Source: JAYOEY01 sp038120295
GTDB taxonomy: Bacteria; Pseudomonadota; Alphaproteobacteria; MPNO01; UBA2964
Reading direction: 5' to 3'
NCBI GenBank assembly: GCA_038120295.1
Contig: JAYOLL010000015.1
Location: 1 to 64,000 of the forward strand
DNA: 64,000 nucleotides
Shown here piece by piece: positions 17,598 to 25,247 of the stretch. Position numbers and translations under genes: made by a program. Each line of letters begins with the position of its first letter. The first letter of the stretch is position 1. The notes beneath the pieces were generated by a model that saw only the letters and a list, made by a program, of their open reading frames with translations, searched no databases and was not told the origin of the DNA.

Positions 17598-18207
17598 GAT
17601 GGCGAATTCCGCGGAGAAAAACCCGTCGCTCAGCTCCTACTATGTCGGCGATGCATTCTATCAGGACCTGGTCGAGGCGTTCACGGGCTGGCAATCGGAT
17701 GCGCGGGAGATTGCCGATGCGGAAGTGCGCGACTCATGCCGTCGTTTGATCGAAAGGGAAGCGCGGCTACTGGATGAGGCAGCCCTCGATATCAACAGAC
17801 TCGATGCATGGCTCACCCTGTACACGCCGGAATGTATCTACTGGGTCCCGGCAACGCCGCATGGCGGCGACCCGCGGCGCGAGATCGCGGTATCGTTCGA
17901 CGACCGCCGGCGGCTGGAAGACCGCATCTACCGCCTGAAAAACGATTTCGCCTGGTCGCAGATGCCCCGCTCGCGCACCGCGCGGCTGGTCTCGAATGTC
18001 ACCGTGTTCGGCGGGCGGCGGCAGAACGAGGCGATGATCCGCTCGACCTTTCTCACCACCGAACTGCAGGCGGGCGACAGGCGCACCTATACCGGCTGGT
18101 ACGGCCACCGCGTCCGGCGTAAGGGCGACGGGTGGGAAATCCTCGCCAAGCAGGTCAATCTGATCGATTGCGACATGAATTTGCGCAATCCGAGCATAAT
18201 TCTCTAA
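17590..18207 (+). CDS. Aromatic ring-hydroxylating dioxygenase beta subunit
   Basis: A 205-residue protein of the SnoaL/NTF2-like fold that forms the structural half of an alpha3beta3 dioxygenase. Family-typical segments include LDEAALDINRLDAWLTLYTPECIYWVP in the first half and WEILAKQVNLIDCD at the end, with a conserved arginine-rich middle (SRTARLVSNV). Length is somewhat above the usual 160-190 because of an N-terminal extension of about 35 residues. The ATG overlaps the alpha gene's stop region by eight bases. The gene ends eight bases before a palindromic repeat. Confidence 0.88.
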   Translation: MSEMANSAEKNPSLSSYYVGDAFYQDLVEAFTGWQSDAREIADAEVRDSCRRLIEREARLLDEAALDINRLDAWLTLYTPECIYWVPATPHGGDPRREIAVSFDDRRRLEDRIYRLKNDFAWSQMPRSRTARLVSNVTVFGGRRQNEAMIRSTFLTTELQAGDRRTYTGWYGHRVRRKGDGWEILAKQVNLIDCDMNLRNPSIIL

Positions 18208-18214
18208 CGCAATC

Positions 18215-18369
18215 GCACCGGCCCTCTCCCCCTCCCGGCCACCCAACGCCAGTATCCTCACGGGTGGNNNNNNNNNNTAATACACAACCCAACGCGCCCG
18301 GCCCCTCTCCCCCCCCCGCCCACCAAACGCGTTTTGCGGGGGGGGGGCCGGGTGGGGGAGAGGGCCGGT
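18215..18369. repeat. Palindromic repeat, copy 2, broken by an assembly gap
   Basis: The left arm (18215-18244) matches the 19956 copy apart from one base, and the loop again has AGTATCCT, but the right arm is cut off by ten Ns at 18268. After the gap, a second arm pair (about 18298-18369) ends in the same right-arm sequence but has a different loop and runs of nine C and ten G. This is either two adjacent copies or one copy misassembled on both sides of the gap. Confidence 0.75.
18268..18277. other. Scaffold gap (10 N)
   Basis: Ten consecutive Ns interrupt the right arm of a long palindrome. The true gap length is unknown. The bases just after it (TAATACACAACCC and long C/G runs) look like low-quality consensus. 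No gene appears to be cut: the dioxygenase beta gene ends at 18207 and the thioesterase begins at 18394. Confidence 0.97.
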
Positions 18370-18393
18370 ACCGACTGGAAAGGACAAACACCC

Positions 18394-18813
18394 ATGCCCG
18401 ACGTCGGTTTCCGCAAATGGCTCGGCATCAATTACGACGCGATGGAGGACGGCCACGCCGAGATTTCACTCGCCATCACAGACGACATGCGGAACCAGCG
18501 CGACGTGGTACAGGGCGGGGTGATTGCCTCCGTCATCGATGTCGCGATGGGCACGGCTGCGGGCGGCGGCAATTACGACACCCGCAAGCGCCCGCTGGCC
18601 ACGCTGGAGCTCAAGGTCAACTATCTGGCGCCTGCGACCGGCGATACGATGTCCGCCACCGCCGACGTGATCCGCATGGGATCGCGCGCCATCGTCGTCA
18701 AATGCGACGTGTTTCGCGGCGACGGGGAGCTGTGCGCGACCGGGCTCGGCACCTTCATGACGCGCCGCGTCCACGCGACCGACCCGGACGGCATGCCGCC
18801 GCCGAAGGGATAA
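18394..18813 (+). CDS. PaaI-type hotdog thioesterase
   Basis: A 139-residue single hotdog domain. HAEISLAITDDMRNQRDVVQGGVIASVIDVAMG contains the family's central helix with the catalytic GG-xx-xx-D region (QGGVIASVID), followed by the strand LATLELKVNYLAPA. Such enzymes hydrolyse acyl- or aryl-CoA thioesters, often rescuing CoA in aromatic catabolism. I start at the ATG after GGAAAGGAC. The gene follows the repeat-and-gap region and could belong to the same transcription unit as the dioxygenase, but the strong palindrome between them makes that uncertain. Confidence 0.87.
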   Translation: MPDVGFRKWLGINYDAMEDGHAEISLAITDDMRNQRDVVQGGVIASVIDVAMGTAAGGGNYDTRKRPLATLELKVNYLAPATGDTMSATADVIRMGSRAIVVKCDVFRGDGELCATGLGTFMTRRVHATDPDGMPPPKG

Positions 18814-18848
18814 TTGATCAGCGGGCTGAGTTCTACATCGACCACCGT

Positions 18849-18952
18849 CTGGACCCCGGCTCAAGGCCGGGGTGACGATCGGGTTCGTGGGAACGTTTCC
18901 GAAAATCTGTTTCGTTTAAAGACTGTCATCCCGGACCTGATCCGGGATCCAG
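18849..18952. repeat. Dispersed GTCATCCCGG-type repeat pair
   Basis: Two short inverted repeats face each other. The first (18849-18878) has CCCCGGC and GCCGGGG arms. The second (18925-18952) has CCCGGA and TCCGGG arms after GTCAT. The 28-base core of the second is repeated exactly at 55372-55399. They fill the 161-base gap between the convergent thioesterase and luciferase-like genes. Similar GTCAT-CCCGG elements are widespread in alphaproteobacterial intergenic DNA. Confidence 0.8.
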
Positions 18953-18974
18953 AGTCGAAAGGCCAAGCCAACCT

Positions 18975-19919
18975 CTACCCCGCCAGCTTCTCCCGCATGG
19001 CGACCAGCGTTTCCATCTGCGCCCTGTCTTCGGAGCCGGTAAAGCGGGCGGAGAAATGCGTGCAGCCGCCCTCGACGAATTCGCCGATCCAGCCGGTGAC
19101 TTCCTCCAGATTGCCGGCAAAGCAGTATTGCTGCTTCCGGATCAGCTCGGCCGGCTGCATGTAGTAGCCTTCGAGATACTCGTCCAGCTCGGCATTCGCC
19201 TTCGCCGGGTCGTCATGGACGGCGATGGTGGTATAGACCGCGCCGGTGATATCGGCCGGGTTGCGACCGGCCTCGACCGCCGCTTGCTTCACCCCGTTCC
19301 AACCTTCGGTCCATTCGGCGGGCCCGCCCGCACCCGACGGGAACCAGCCGTCGAAATAGCGGCCGGCGCGGTTGAGCGCGGCCGGCACCCCGCCACCGCC
19401 CCACAGCTTCGGGCCGCCCGGCGTAAAGGGGCGCGGCGCGAGCTGCCCGCCCTTCACTTTCCACAGCCCGTCCCAGTCCACCTTTTCGCCGGTCCACAGC
19501 GCGCGGCACAGCTCCATCAGCTCAAGCATGCGGCGGATGCGCTTTTCGAACGGCACGCCGGCGGCCATGAATTCGTCGCGGATCGGCTGGATATCGCGCG
19601 CCGTACCGAGCCCAAGAACCGCGCGGCCCTCGGCGATCTGGTCCAGCGTCGCGAGCTGCTGCGCCAGCACCACCGGATTACGCAGCATCGGCAGCATCAC
19701 CGCCGTGCCCATCTTCACCCGCTTTGTCCGGCCCGCGATCGCCGCCATCAGCGTGATCGGGTCGTGGCGCGGCTTGGCGAGCAGCGAATCGCCGATCCAG
19801 ACCGTGTCGATCCCCACCGCCTCGGCGTGATCGGCAAGGTCCAGAATTTCGCCGGTTTCGTGGATATCCTTGACGATGCGTTCCCGCGTGGGGAGAAGAT
19901 AGCCGACTTCCAGGGTCAT
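18975..19919 (-). CDS. Luciferase-like (LLM class) flavin/F420-dependent oxidoreductase
   Basis: A 314-residue TIM-barrel oxidoreductase of the bacterial luciferase superfamily. It starts with the VGYLLPTRE strand, has AEAVGIDTVWIGDSLLAKPRHDP (the region that contacts flavin or F420) and GTAVMLPMLRNPVVLAQQLATLD, the most conserved family block. WGGGGVPAALNRAGRYFDGW follows in the second half. Both FMN- and F420-dependent members share these features, so the cofactor is undecided; the presence of cofC 15 kb away keeps F420 possible. GGAGT lies just upstream of the ATG. A palindrome lies directly upstream, between this gene and the next minus-strand gene. Confidence 0.85.
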   Translation of the reverse strand: MTLEVGYLLPTRERIVKDIHETGEILDLADHAEAVGIDTVWIGDSLLAKPRHDPITLMAAIAGRTKRVKMGTAVMLPMLRNPVVLAQQLATLDQIAEGRAVLGLGTARDIQPIRDEFMAAGVPFEKRIRRMLELMELCRALWTGEKVDWDGLWKVKGGQLAPRPFTPGGPKLWGGGGVPAALNRAGRYFDGWFPSGAGGPAEWTEGWNGVKQAAVEAGRNPADITGAVYTTIAVHDDPAKANAELDEYLEGYYMQPAELIRKQQYCFAGNLEEVTGWIGEFVEGGCTHFSARFTGSEDRAQMETLVAMREKLAG

Positions 19920-19955
19920 ATTAAACTCCGTTCTGTTAGCCGCTTCCGCGGCATC

Positions 19956-20032
19956 GCACCGGCCCTCTCCCCCACCCGGCCACCCAACGCCAGTATCCTA
20001 GTGGGTGGCCGGGTGGGGGAGAGGGCCGGTGC
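19956..20032. repeat. Long palindromic repeat, copy 3
   Basis: Perfect 30-bp arms (19956-19985 and 20003-20032) surround a 17-base loop containing AGTATCCT, the reverse complement of the loop core in copies 1 and 4. This copy is therefore inserted in the opposite orientation. It fills the gap between two minus-strand genes, beginning four bases after the stop of the 20037 gene (read on the minus strand). Confidence 0.92.
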
Positions 20033-20036
20033 AGGC

Positions 20037-21041
20037 TTAAACATGCAGCATGTAGAAAGGCTCAAGCGCCTCTTTCACGAAGATGTCCTCCGGCGCCAGG
20101 TGTTTCTGCGTGATGCCCTGCTCATGACACCAGCGCAGGAACGCGTCCAGCGTCGCCCTGTTTCGCGACACGCCATAGGGCCAGTAGTCGCCGTCGGGGA
20201 ACAGCTCGTCCGTGTTGCGCTCGGTGATCGCCTGGATCCACGGGACGCCGATGCGCGACACATCCATATCATGCATCCTCTCGACCGAGTTGTTCTTGGC
20301 CGCCTCGAACGCGTTGAACAGGTTGCGCGCAATCCACTTGTTGCGTTCCCAGGTGGACCGCTTGATGCCGATCACATGCATGATCGGGTACACGCCGGAT
20401 TCCTTGAAGTACGCGCGCTCCACCGGCTCGTAGTCGGGATAGAGCCGCGCAATGCGGGGATCGCCCTGCAGAAATATCTGCGGCGGCGCGGCGGACAGGA
20501 ACGCATCCATCTCGCCTTCCGCCACCATATCGGCCAGCGAGCCGCCCGGCAGATCGTGCAGGCGCACACCCTCGGGCGGGGTTTCGGCGGTCGCCATCAG
20601 CCGGCCCGGCGCGTCAGGCGCATGCTGGTACCACTCGATCTCGGTCAGCGGAATGCCGACCGTGTCGGTCATCCAGCCGCGGATATAGGTCGTCGCGGTC
20701 TGCGCCCACTGCGAAACGGCGATTTTGCTGCCGCGCAGATCCTCGGCGGTCTTAATCTTACCGCCAGCGCGAACATAGATGCCGGAATGACGAAACAGCC
20801 GCGACGGGAAGACCGGGATCAGCACGAAGGGCGCGTCGCCCCGGTCGATCGCCTGTACCGCGCCGGCAAATGACATCTCGGACACGTCCCATTCCTGGTC
20901 GCGGAAGAAACGCTGAAACGTTTCCCACACCGACATGACCAGAAAGGTCGGTTCGATCCCGACCGGCTTCACCGCCCCGGTCTGCAGGTCGCGGATGTGA
21001 TCGTAATCGTTGATTCCAATCGTCAGATTGAGGTCGGCCAT
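20037..21041 (-). CDS. 4,5-dihydroxyphthalate decarboxylase-like / periplasmic-binding-fold protein
   Basis: About 334 residues with a two-lobed binding-protein fold and no signal peptide. The start ADLNLTIGINDYDHIRDL and the block MSVWETFQRFFRDQEWDVSEMSF are hallmarks of 4,5-dihydroxyphthalate decarboxylase (Pht5/OphC) relatives, which convert the phthalate intermediate to protocatechuate. Many homologues are annotated only as ABC-type substrate-binding proteins, so true decarboxylase activity is not certain. AAAGGAG precedes the chosen ATG; an in-frame start eight codons upstream lacks such a site. The neighbouring oxygenases support an aromatic-acid role. Confidence 0.75.
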   Translation of the reverse strand: MADLNLTIGINDYDHIRDLQTGAVKPVGIEPTFLVMSVWETFQRFFRDQEWDVSEMSFAGAVQAIDRGDAPFVLIPVFPSRLFRHSGIYVRAGGKIKTAEDLRGSKIAVSQWAQTATTYIRGWMTDTVGIPLTEIEWYQHAPDAPGRLMATAETPPEGVRLHDLPGGSLADMVAEGEMDAFLSAAPPQIFLQGDPRIARLYPDYEPVERAYFKESGVYPIMHVIGIKRSTWERNKWIARNLFNAFEAAKNNSVERMHDMDVSRIGVPWIQAITERNTDELFPDGDYWPYGVSRNRATLDAFLRWCHEQGITQKHLAPEDIFVKEALEPFYMLHV

Positions 21042-21135
21042 GCGTTTCTCCTTTGCGGACGGCACTTTAGCAATCGTGGCGATGGGGAGCCAGTGGCAGC
21101 GCGCAAATCGGCACTGCCTGCGTTATGCTCAGCCC

Positions 21136-22788
21136 ATGGTCGATACACCCGAAACGCCGGGACGTAATCCCGTGCACCGCTGGATCGAGGATGTGTTCGT
21201 CGATCTGGCGCGTCAGTTCCGCTGGTCGTATCTGCCGCCGCTCATGATCTATATGGCGGCGGGCATCTCGGGTCTGACCGCCATCGTCGGGACGTTTTTC
21301 GTCAAGGACTATCTGGGGCTCAGCGCCGAGTTCCTCGCCGCGCTGGGATTCTGGGCGGGCATTCCCTGGGCGCTCAAGATGCCGCTGGGCCACCTGGTCG
21401 ATCTGATCTGGCGCTGGAAAGCCATCCTCGTCTGGGTAGGCGCGGCGCTGATCGCAATCAGCGTCTCCATCATGTACGCGCTGATCGCGCATACCGACGC
21501 CATGACGGCGATAGCCCCCGCTTCGGCCTGGTATGTCATCGCGGTGCTGCTTTCGCCGACCGGCTACGTGGTGCAGGACGTGGTTGCGGATGCCATGACC
21601 GTCGAGGCGGTGCCGATAGTCGATATCGCCGGGCGCCCGTTCGCTGAAGACGCAATCAAGGCGATGCACACCACCATGCAGACGCTCGGCCGGTTCGCCA
21701 TCATCGGCGGCACTGTCGCTGTGGCGGCGGTCAATATCATCGCTTTCGACGGCGTCGCCGCGATGGCGGAAACGGAAAAGGCGGCGATCTACGCCGACAT
21801 CTATATGATGGCGCTGGTCATACCGGCGATTTCGGTACTTGGCGTGATCCTTGGCGGCGTCACGCTGCGCCGCCGGGCAGCGGCGATGCGGGCCGAGGGC
21901 GTCGACGAGGGCACCATCGAACGCGCGCTCTTCCTGCCGGAAGAAAAGACCGCTCCGAACTGGTGGATTCTGGGCGGCAGCGCCGCGTTCGTGGCGTTTT
22001 CCCTGACGACGGGACTCTCCGACATACCGTTCGCGCAGGAGATTATCTTCGCCGGCTCCATGGGGATCGTGCTGTTCCTGCTGCGCCGGCTCCTCGGCGA
22101 GATCGATCCGTCGCTCCGCGGCGCGCTGATCGGCACCGCAACAATCGTCTTCGTGTTCCGGGCGGTCCCGCTACCGGGGCCAGGCGTGGCCTGGTTCGAA
22201 ATCGACGTGCTGCTGTTCGACCAGCAGTTCATTTCGGTCCTGTCGCTGATCACGTCGGCGCTCGCCCTCATCGGCATGGTGGTGCTGCGCCCGCTGATGG
22301 CCAGCCGGTCGATCGCCTGGATCGTGGTGCTGCTGACCGTGATCGGCGGCGTGCTGTCGCTGCCCAATATCGGGCTCTATTACGGGCTGCACGAATGGAC
22401 GGCGGCCCATACAGCGGGCATTGTCGATGCGCGCTTTATTGCGATCCTCGATACCGCCCTCGAATCGCCTCTGGGTCAGATTGCGATGATCCCGATGCTG
22501 GCCTGGATCGCGCGCAACGCGCCGAGGCACCTGAAAGCGACCTTCTTCGCCGTGATGGCGTCCTTCACAAACCTTGCCCTGTCAGCGAGTGCGCTCGGCA
22601 CCAGATACATGAACCGGCTCTATACGGTCTCACGCGAAGTAAAGGACCGTTCGACCGGCGAGGTGACGGTGCCGGCGGACTATTCGGAACTCGGCTGGCT
22701 GCTGATCGCGGTGACCGTCGTCGGCGTAGCGCTGCCGCTTCTCGCGGTGTGGTTCGTGCAGAAAAGCCGCCTGCGGACCGAACAGTAG
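21136..22788 (+). CDS. MFS/BT1-like membrane transporter
   Basis: A 550-residue inner-membrane protein with about twelve to fourteen hydrophobic segments. The first, LMIYMAAGISGLTAIVG, followed by FFVKDYLGLSAEFLAALGFWAGIPWALKMPLGHLVD, resembles the folate-biopterin (BT1) branch of the major facilitator superfamily, with GxLxD after helix 2. An odd cytosolic insert of about 45 residues rich in R and E (RRRAAAMRAEGVDEGTIE) lies mid-protein. I begin at MVDTPE, before the first conserved helix. It is divergent from the decarboxylase-like gene with about 95 bases between starts. Substrate unknown. Confidence 0.78.
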   Translation: MVDTPETPGRNPVHRWIEDVFVDLARQFRWSYLPPLMIYMAAGISGLTAIVGTFFVKDYLGLSAEFLAALGFWAGIPWALKMPLGHLVDLIWRWKAILVWVGAALIAISVSIMYALIAHTDAMTAIAPASAWYVIAVLLSPTGYVVQDVVADAMTVEAVPIVDIAGRPFAEDAIKAMHTTMQTLGRFAIIGGTVAVAAVNIIAFDGVAAMAETEKAAIYADIYMMALVIPAISVLGVILGGVTLRRRAAAMRAEGVDEGTIERALFLPEEKTAPNWWILGGSAAFVAFSLTTGLSDIPFAQEIIFAGSMGIVLFLLRRLLGEIDPSLRGALIGTATIVFVFRAVPLPGPGVAWFEIDVLLFDQQFISVLSLITSALALIGMVVLRPLMASRSIAWIVVLLTVIGGVLSLPNIGLYYGLHEWTAAHTAGIVDARFIAILDTALESPLGQIAMIPMLAWIARNAPRHLKATFFAVMASFTNLALSASALGTRYMNRLYTVSREVKDRSTGEVTVPADYSELGWLLIAVTVVGVALPLLAVWFVQKSRLRTEQ

Positions 22789-22801
22789 GACGAAGAGCGC
22801 C

Positions 22802-24307
22802 ATGGATCAGGAAACGCTCATCGAAAGGCTCGCAACCGGCGAGGGTCTTGGCGGCGACCGGCCGCGCCGGATCGATACGCATATCTCGGTCATTTTTCTG
22901 ACGGATGACCGCGCCTGGAAGCTCAAGCGCGCGCTGAAGACCTCCTACCTCGATTACAGCTCCGTCGACCGGAGACGCCAATACTGCGAGAACGAAGTCG
23001 CCGTAAACCGCCGCACCGCGCCCGATATCTATCTCGGAGCGGTTCCGGTCCGGCTCGACGCAGACGGGGCGATATCCGTCGCGGAACACGCTGAGGGCGA
23101 GATCGTCGACTGGCTGGTCTGCATGCGCCGGTTCGACGACGATCTCCTGCTGAGTCGCCTCGCCGAAGAGGGCCCGCTGCCGCGCGAGCTATGCCTTGGG
23201 ATGGGCGACGCAATCGCCCGCTTTCACCGCGACGCCGAACGTACGATCGATCCCGAGGCGAGCCGCCGCATTCTCTTTGTGCTGAACGAGAACCGCGAGG
23301 AAATCGCCCGGCAGGCCGCCGGAATTCTGCCCGAAGGCGATATCGCCCGGCTCGATACCGCCTGTCGGGAGACGTTCGGGAGACTCGCGACCGTCATAAA
23401 CCGGCGCGGTGCGGACGGGTTCGTCCGCCACTGTCATGGCGACATGCATCTTCGAAATATCTGCGTCATGGACGGCCATCCGGTGCTGTTCGATGCCATC
23501 GAGTTCAACGAGGAGATCAGCCATATCGACGTGCTGTTCGACCTGGCGTTTCCGCTGATGGACCTGATCTATCGCGGACAGGCGCTGGCAGCGAATGCCG
23601 TCTTCAACCGTTATCTCTATCGCACGCGCGACGACGGCGATCTTTGCCTGCTGCCCCTGTTCCTGGCGCTCCGGGCGGGAATCCGGGCGCACACATCGGC
23701 GATGGCAGGGGACGACGGGGACTGTTGCGGCTATGCAGCGCTGGCGCAATCCGCGCTCGATCCGCACCCGCCGGTTCTCGCCGCCGTCAGCGGCCTGTCA
23801 GGCACCGGAAAATCGACTGTGGCGGCGCGGCTGGCGCCGGCGCTCGGCGCGGCGCCGGGGGCCGCGGTGCTGAGCAGCGACCTGATCCGCAAACGGCATC
23901 TTGGCGCGGACCCGCTCGACCGGCTTGGGCCCGAAGGCTACACCCGCGAAATCGACGAGACGGTGTACGGCGAACTGTTCGACGGCGCCGCGCGCATTCT
24001 CGCCGGCGGCCACGCCGTCATCCTCGACGCGACCTTCATCCGCCCCGCCCATCGGGAGGCGGCAGCCGCGGTCGCGGAGAAAGCAGGCGTTCCGTTTGCC
24101 GGAATCCGCCTCACCGCCGACGCGGAGACGCTGCTCGCCCGTGTGCGGGCCCGCAAGAACGATTCGTCCGATGCGACCGAAGAGATTCTGCAAGGGCAGC
24201 TGACCGCTCCCATCGGACCGCCAGCATGGCGTGAGATTGACGCCGCGCGCCCGCTCGACGAGATCGTCGCGGATTGCAACCGCATGCTCCTGCCTTCGCC
24301 GAAGTGA
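22802..24307 (+). CDS. Fused aminoglycoside-phosphotransferase-like / AAA kinase protein
   Basis: A 501-residue two-domain protein. The N-terminal part (about 20-310) is kinase-like of the APH family: HGDMHLRN (212-219) is the catalytic loop and FDAIEFNE (230-237) holds the metal-binding acid. The C-terminal part begins with the Walker A motif GLSGTGKST (331-339) and resembles small P-loop kinases of the zeta-toxin/gluconate kinase type, with VLSSDLIRKRHLG. This fusion is a recurrent bacterial family of unknown substrate, not an established resistance enzyme. It starts 13 bases after the upstream transporter, so the two are probably co-transcribed. Confidence 0.85.
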   Translation: MDQETLIERLATGEGLGGDRPRRIDTHISVIFLTDDRAWKLKRALKTSYLDYSSVDRRRQYCENEVAVNRRTAPDIYLGAVPVRLDADGAISVAEHAEGEIVDWLVCMRRFDDDLLLSRLAEEGPLPRELCLGMGDAIARFHRDAERTIDPEASRRILFVLNENREEIARQAAGILPEGDIARLDTACRETFGRLATVINRRGADGFVRHCHGDMHLRNICVMDGHPVLFDAIEFNEEISHIDVLFDLAFPLMDLIYRGQALAANAVFNRYLYRTRDDGDLCLLPLFLALRAGIRAHTSAMAGDDGDCCGYAALAQSALDPHPPVLAAVSGLSGTGKSTVAARLAPALGAAPGAAVLSSDLIRKRHLGADPLDRLGPEGYTREIDETVYGELFDGAARILAGGHAVILDATFIRPAHREAAAAVAEKAGVPFAGIRLTADAETLLARVRARKNDSSDATEEILQGQLTAPIGPPAWREIDAARPLDEIVADCNRMLLPSPK

Positions 24308-24371
24308 AGCTTCAGCTTCGCGCAGGCAGGAGGACGAGGAGGCGTTGTCGGCGCTTAGACCTCTGACGGAA

Positions 24372-24995
24372 TCAAGGCTCGATCGGCACCCAGGCGCGCT
24401 GTACGGCGGGACGGGCCTCGATGGCGTCGTGCCAGCGCTTGAGGTTGGGGTAATCGTCGAGCCCTACGCCCTTCGCGCCGTGTACGTGCACATCGGGATA
24501 GCAGGAGATATCGGCGATCGAATAATCGCCCGCCAGATATTCGTTATCGGCCAGATGCTTGTCATAGGTCTCGAACATGTCGAGGAGCGTCGCCTTGTAA
24601 TGCGTCTTGGCGGCGGGCACGTCCTCGGGGAAACGGTGGGTAAACAGCCCGTACTGCTGCGCCAGCGGGGTGAAGGTCGAGGTGCCGTAGAAGAACCACT
24701 GATCGACCTTGAGCCGCTGGATCGGATCGGCCGGGTAAAGCGCGCCGCCCGCCTTGGTCGCCAGATAGGCGAGGATCGCCCCGGATTCGCAGAGCGAGAT
24801 GCGCTGACCGCCCGGCCCGTCATCATCGACCAGGGCGGGGATCTTATGGCCCGGGCTGATCTTGCGGTATTCCGGGTCCATCTGCTCCTTCTTCTGAAGG
24901 TTGACCGGGCGTAGCGTGAATTCGAGCCCGGATTCCTCCGCCGCCTGCCGCGCCTTGTGGCCGTTATCGGTATTCCATGTGTAAAGATCGATCAT
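24372..24995 (-). CDS. Glutathione S-transferase / disulfide-bond oxidoreductase (YfcG-like)
   Basis: A 207-residue protein with an N-terminal thioredoxin-like domain starting MIDLYTWNTDNGHKARQA. The glutathione-binding region follows: SPGHKIPALVDD carries the cis-proline and LCESGAILAYLA the ESG motif. An all-helical C-terminal domain completes it. The TxN pattern near the N-terminus is that of YfcG/YghU, which reduce disulfides with glutathione rather than conjugate. AGGGAGA precedes the ATG. The preceding APH-AAA gene is convergent, so it is an independent unit. Confidence 0.9.
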   Translation of the reverse strand: MIDLYTWNTDNGHKARQAAEESGLEFTLRPVNLQKKEQMDPEYRKISPGHKIPALVDDDGPGGQRISLCESGAILAYLATKAGGALYPADPIQRLKVDQWFFYGTSTFTPLAQQYGLFTHRFPEDVPAAKTHYKATLLDMFETYDKHLADNEYLAGDYSIADISCYPDVHVHGAKGVGLDDYPNLKRWHDAIEARPAVQRAWVPIEP

Positions 24996-25086
24996 GTCTG
25001 TCTCCCTGATGCATGAGTGCGCTTGCCGTCGAGTTTAGCGACGGGTAACGGCGGTGGATAGGGCGCGGAAAACGAAATGGTGCGCC

Positions 25087-25107
25087 GGGTCGAACAAAGT
25101 TCGACCC
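25087..25107. repeat. Perfect 9-bp stem inverted repeat downstream of tRNA-Arg
   Basis: GGGTCGAAC and GTTCGACCC flank a three-base loop. On the tRNA strand it lies about 34 bases beyond the CCA end and could halt or process the transcript, though no U-run follows in that direction; on the plus strand TTCTTTCT follows. The bases just before it (25077-25086) repeat exactly the ten bases at the tRNA 3' end (25140-25149). Confidence 0.6.
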
Positions 25108-25140
25108 TTCTTTCTGACGAGAGGGCGCCCATTCGAAGGA

Positions 25141-25217
25141 TGGTGCGCCCGACAGGATTCGAACCTGTGACCCCCAGATTAGGAATCTGGTGCTCTATCC
25201 TGCTGAGCTACGGGCGC
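25141..25217 (-). tRNA. tRNA-Arg (anticodon CCU)
   Basis: All arms fold: acceptor GCGCCCG with CGGGCGC, D-arm GCTC/GAGC, anticodon stem CCAGA/TCTGG around the loop TTCCTAA, and T-arm ACAGG/CCTGT with TTCGAAT. The anticodon CCU reads AGG codons. The 3' CCA is encoded. The gene is 77 bases including CCA. It stands alone, 30 bases upstream of the end of the next minus-strand gene. Confidence 0.97.
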
Positions 25218-25247
25218 ACGTAACCGCCCTATAGCATGCTTTCGCGT

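Noticed and set aside
17767..18875. Open frames that run through the N gap
   Set aside because: They include unknown residues and repeat sequence, and overlap real genes on either side; they are artefacts of the gap and palindrome.
22802..24307. Aminoglycoside resistance gene
   Set aside because: The APH-like domain is fused to a P-loop kinase in a family common in non-resistant bacteria; the sequence gives no evidence for drug specificity.
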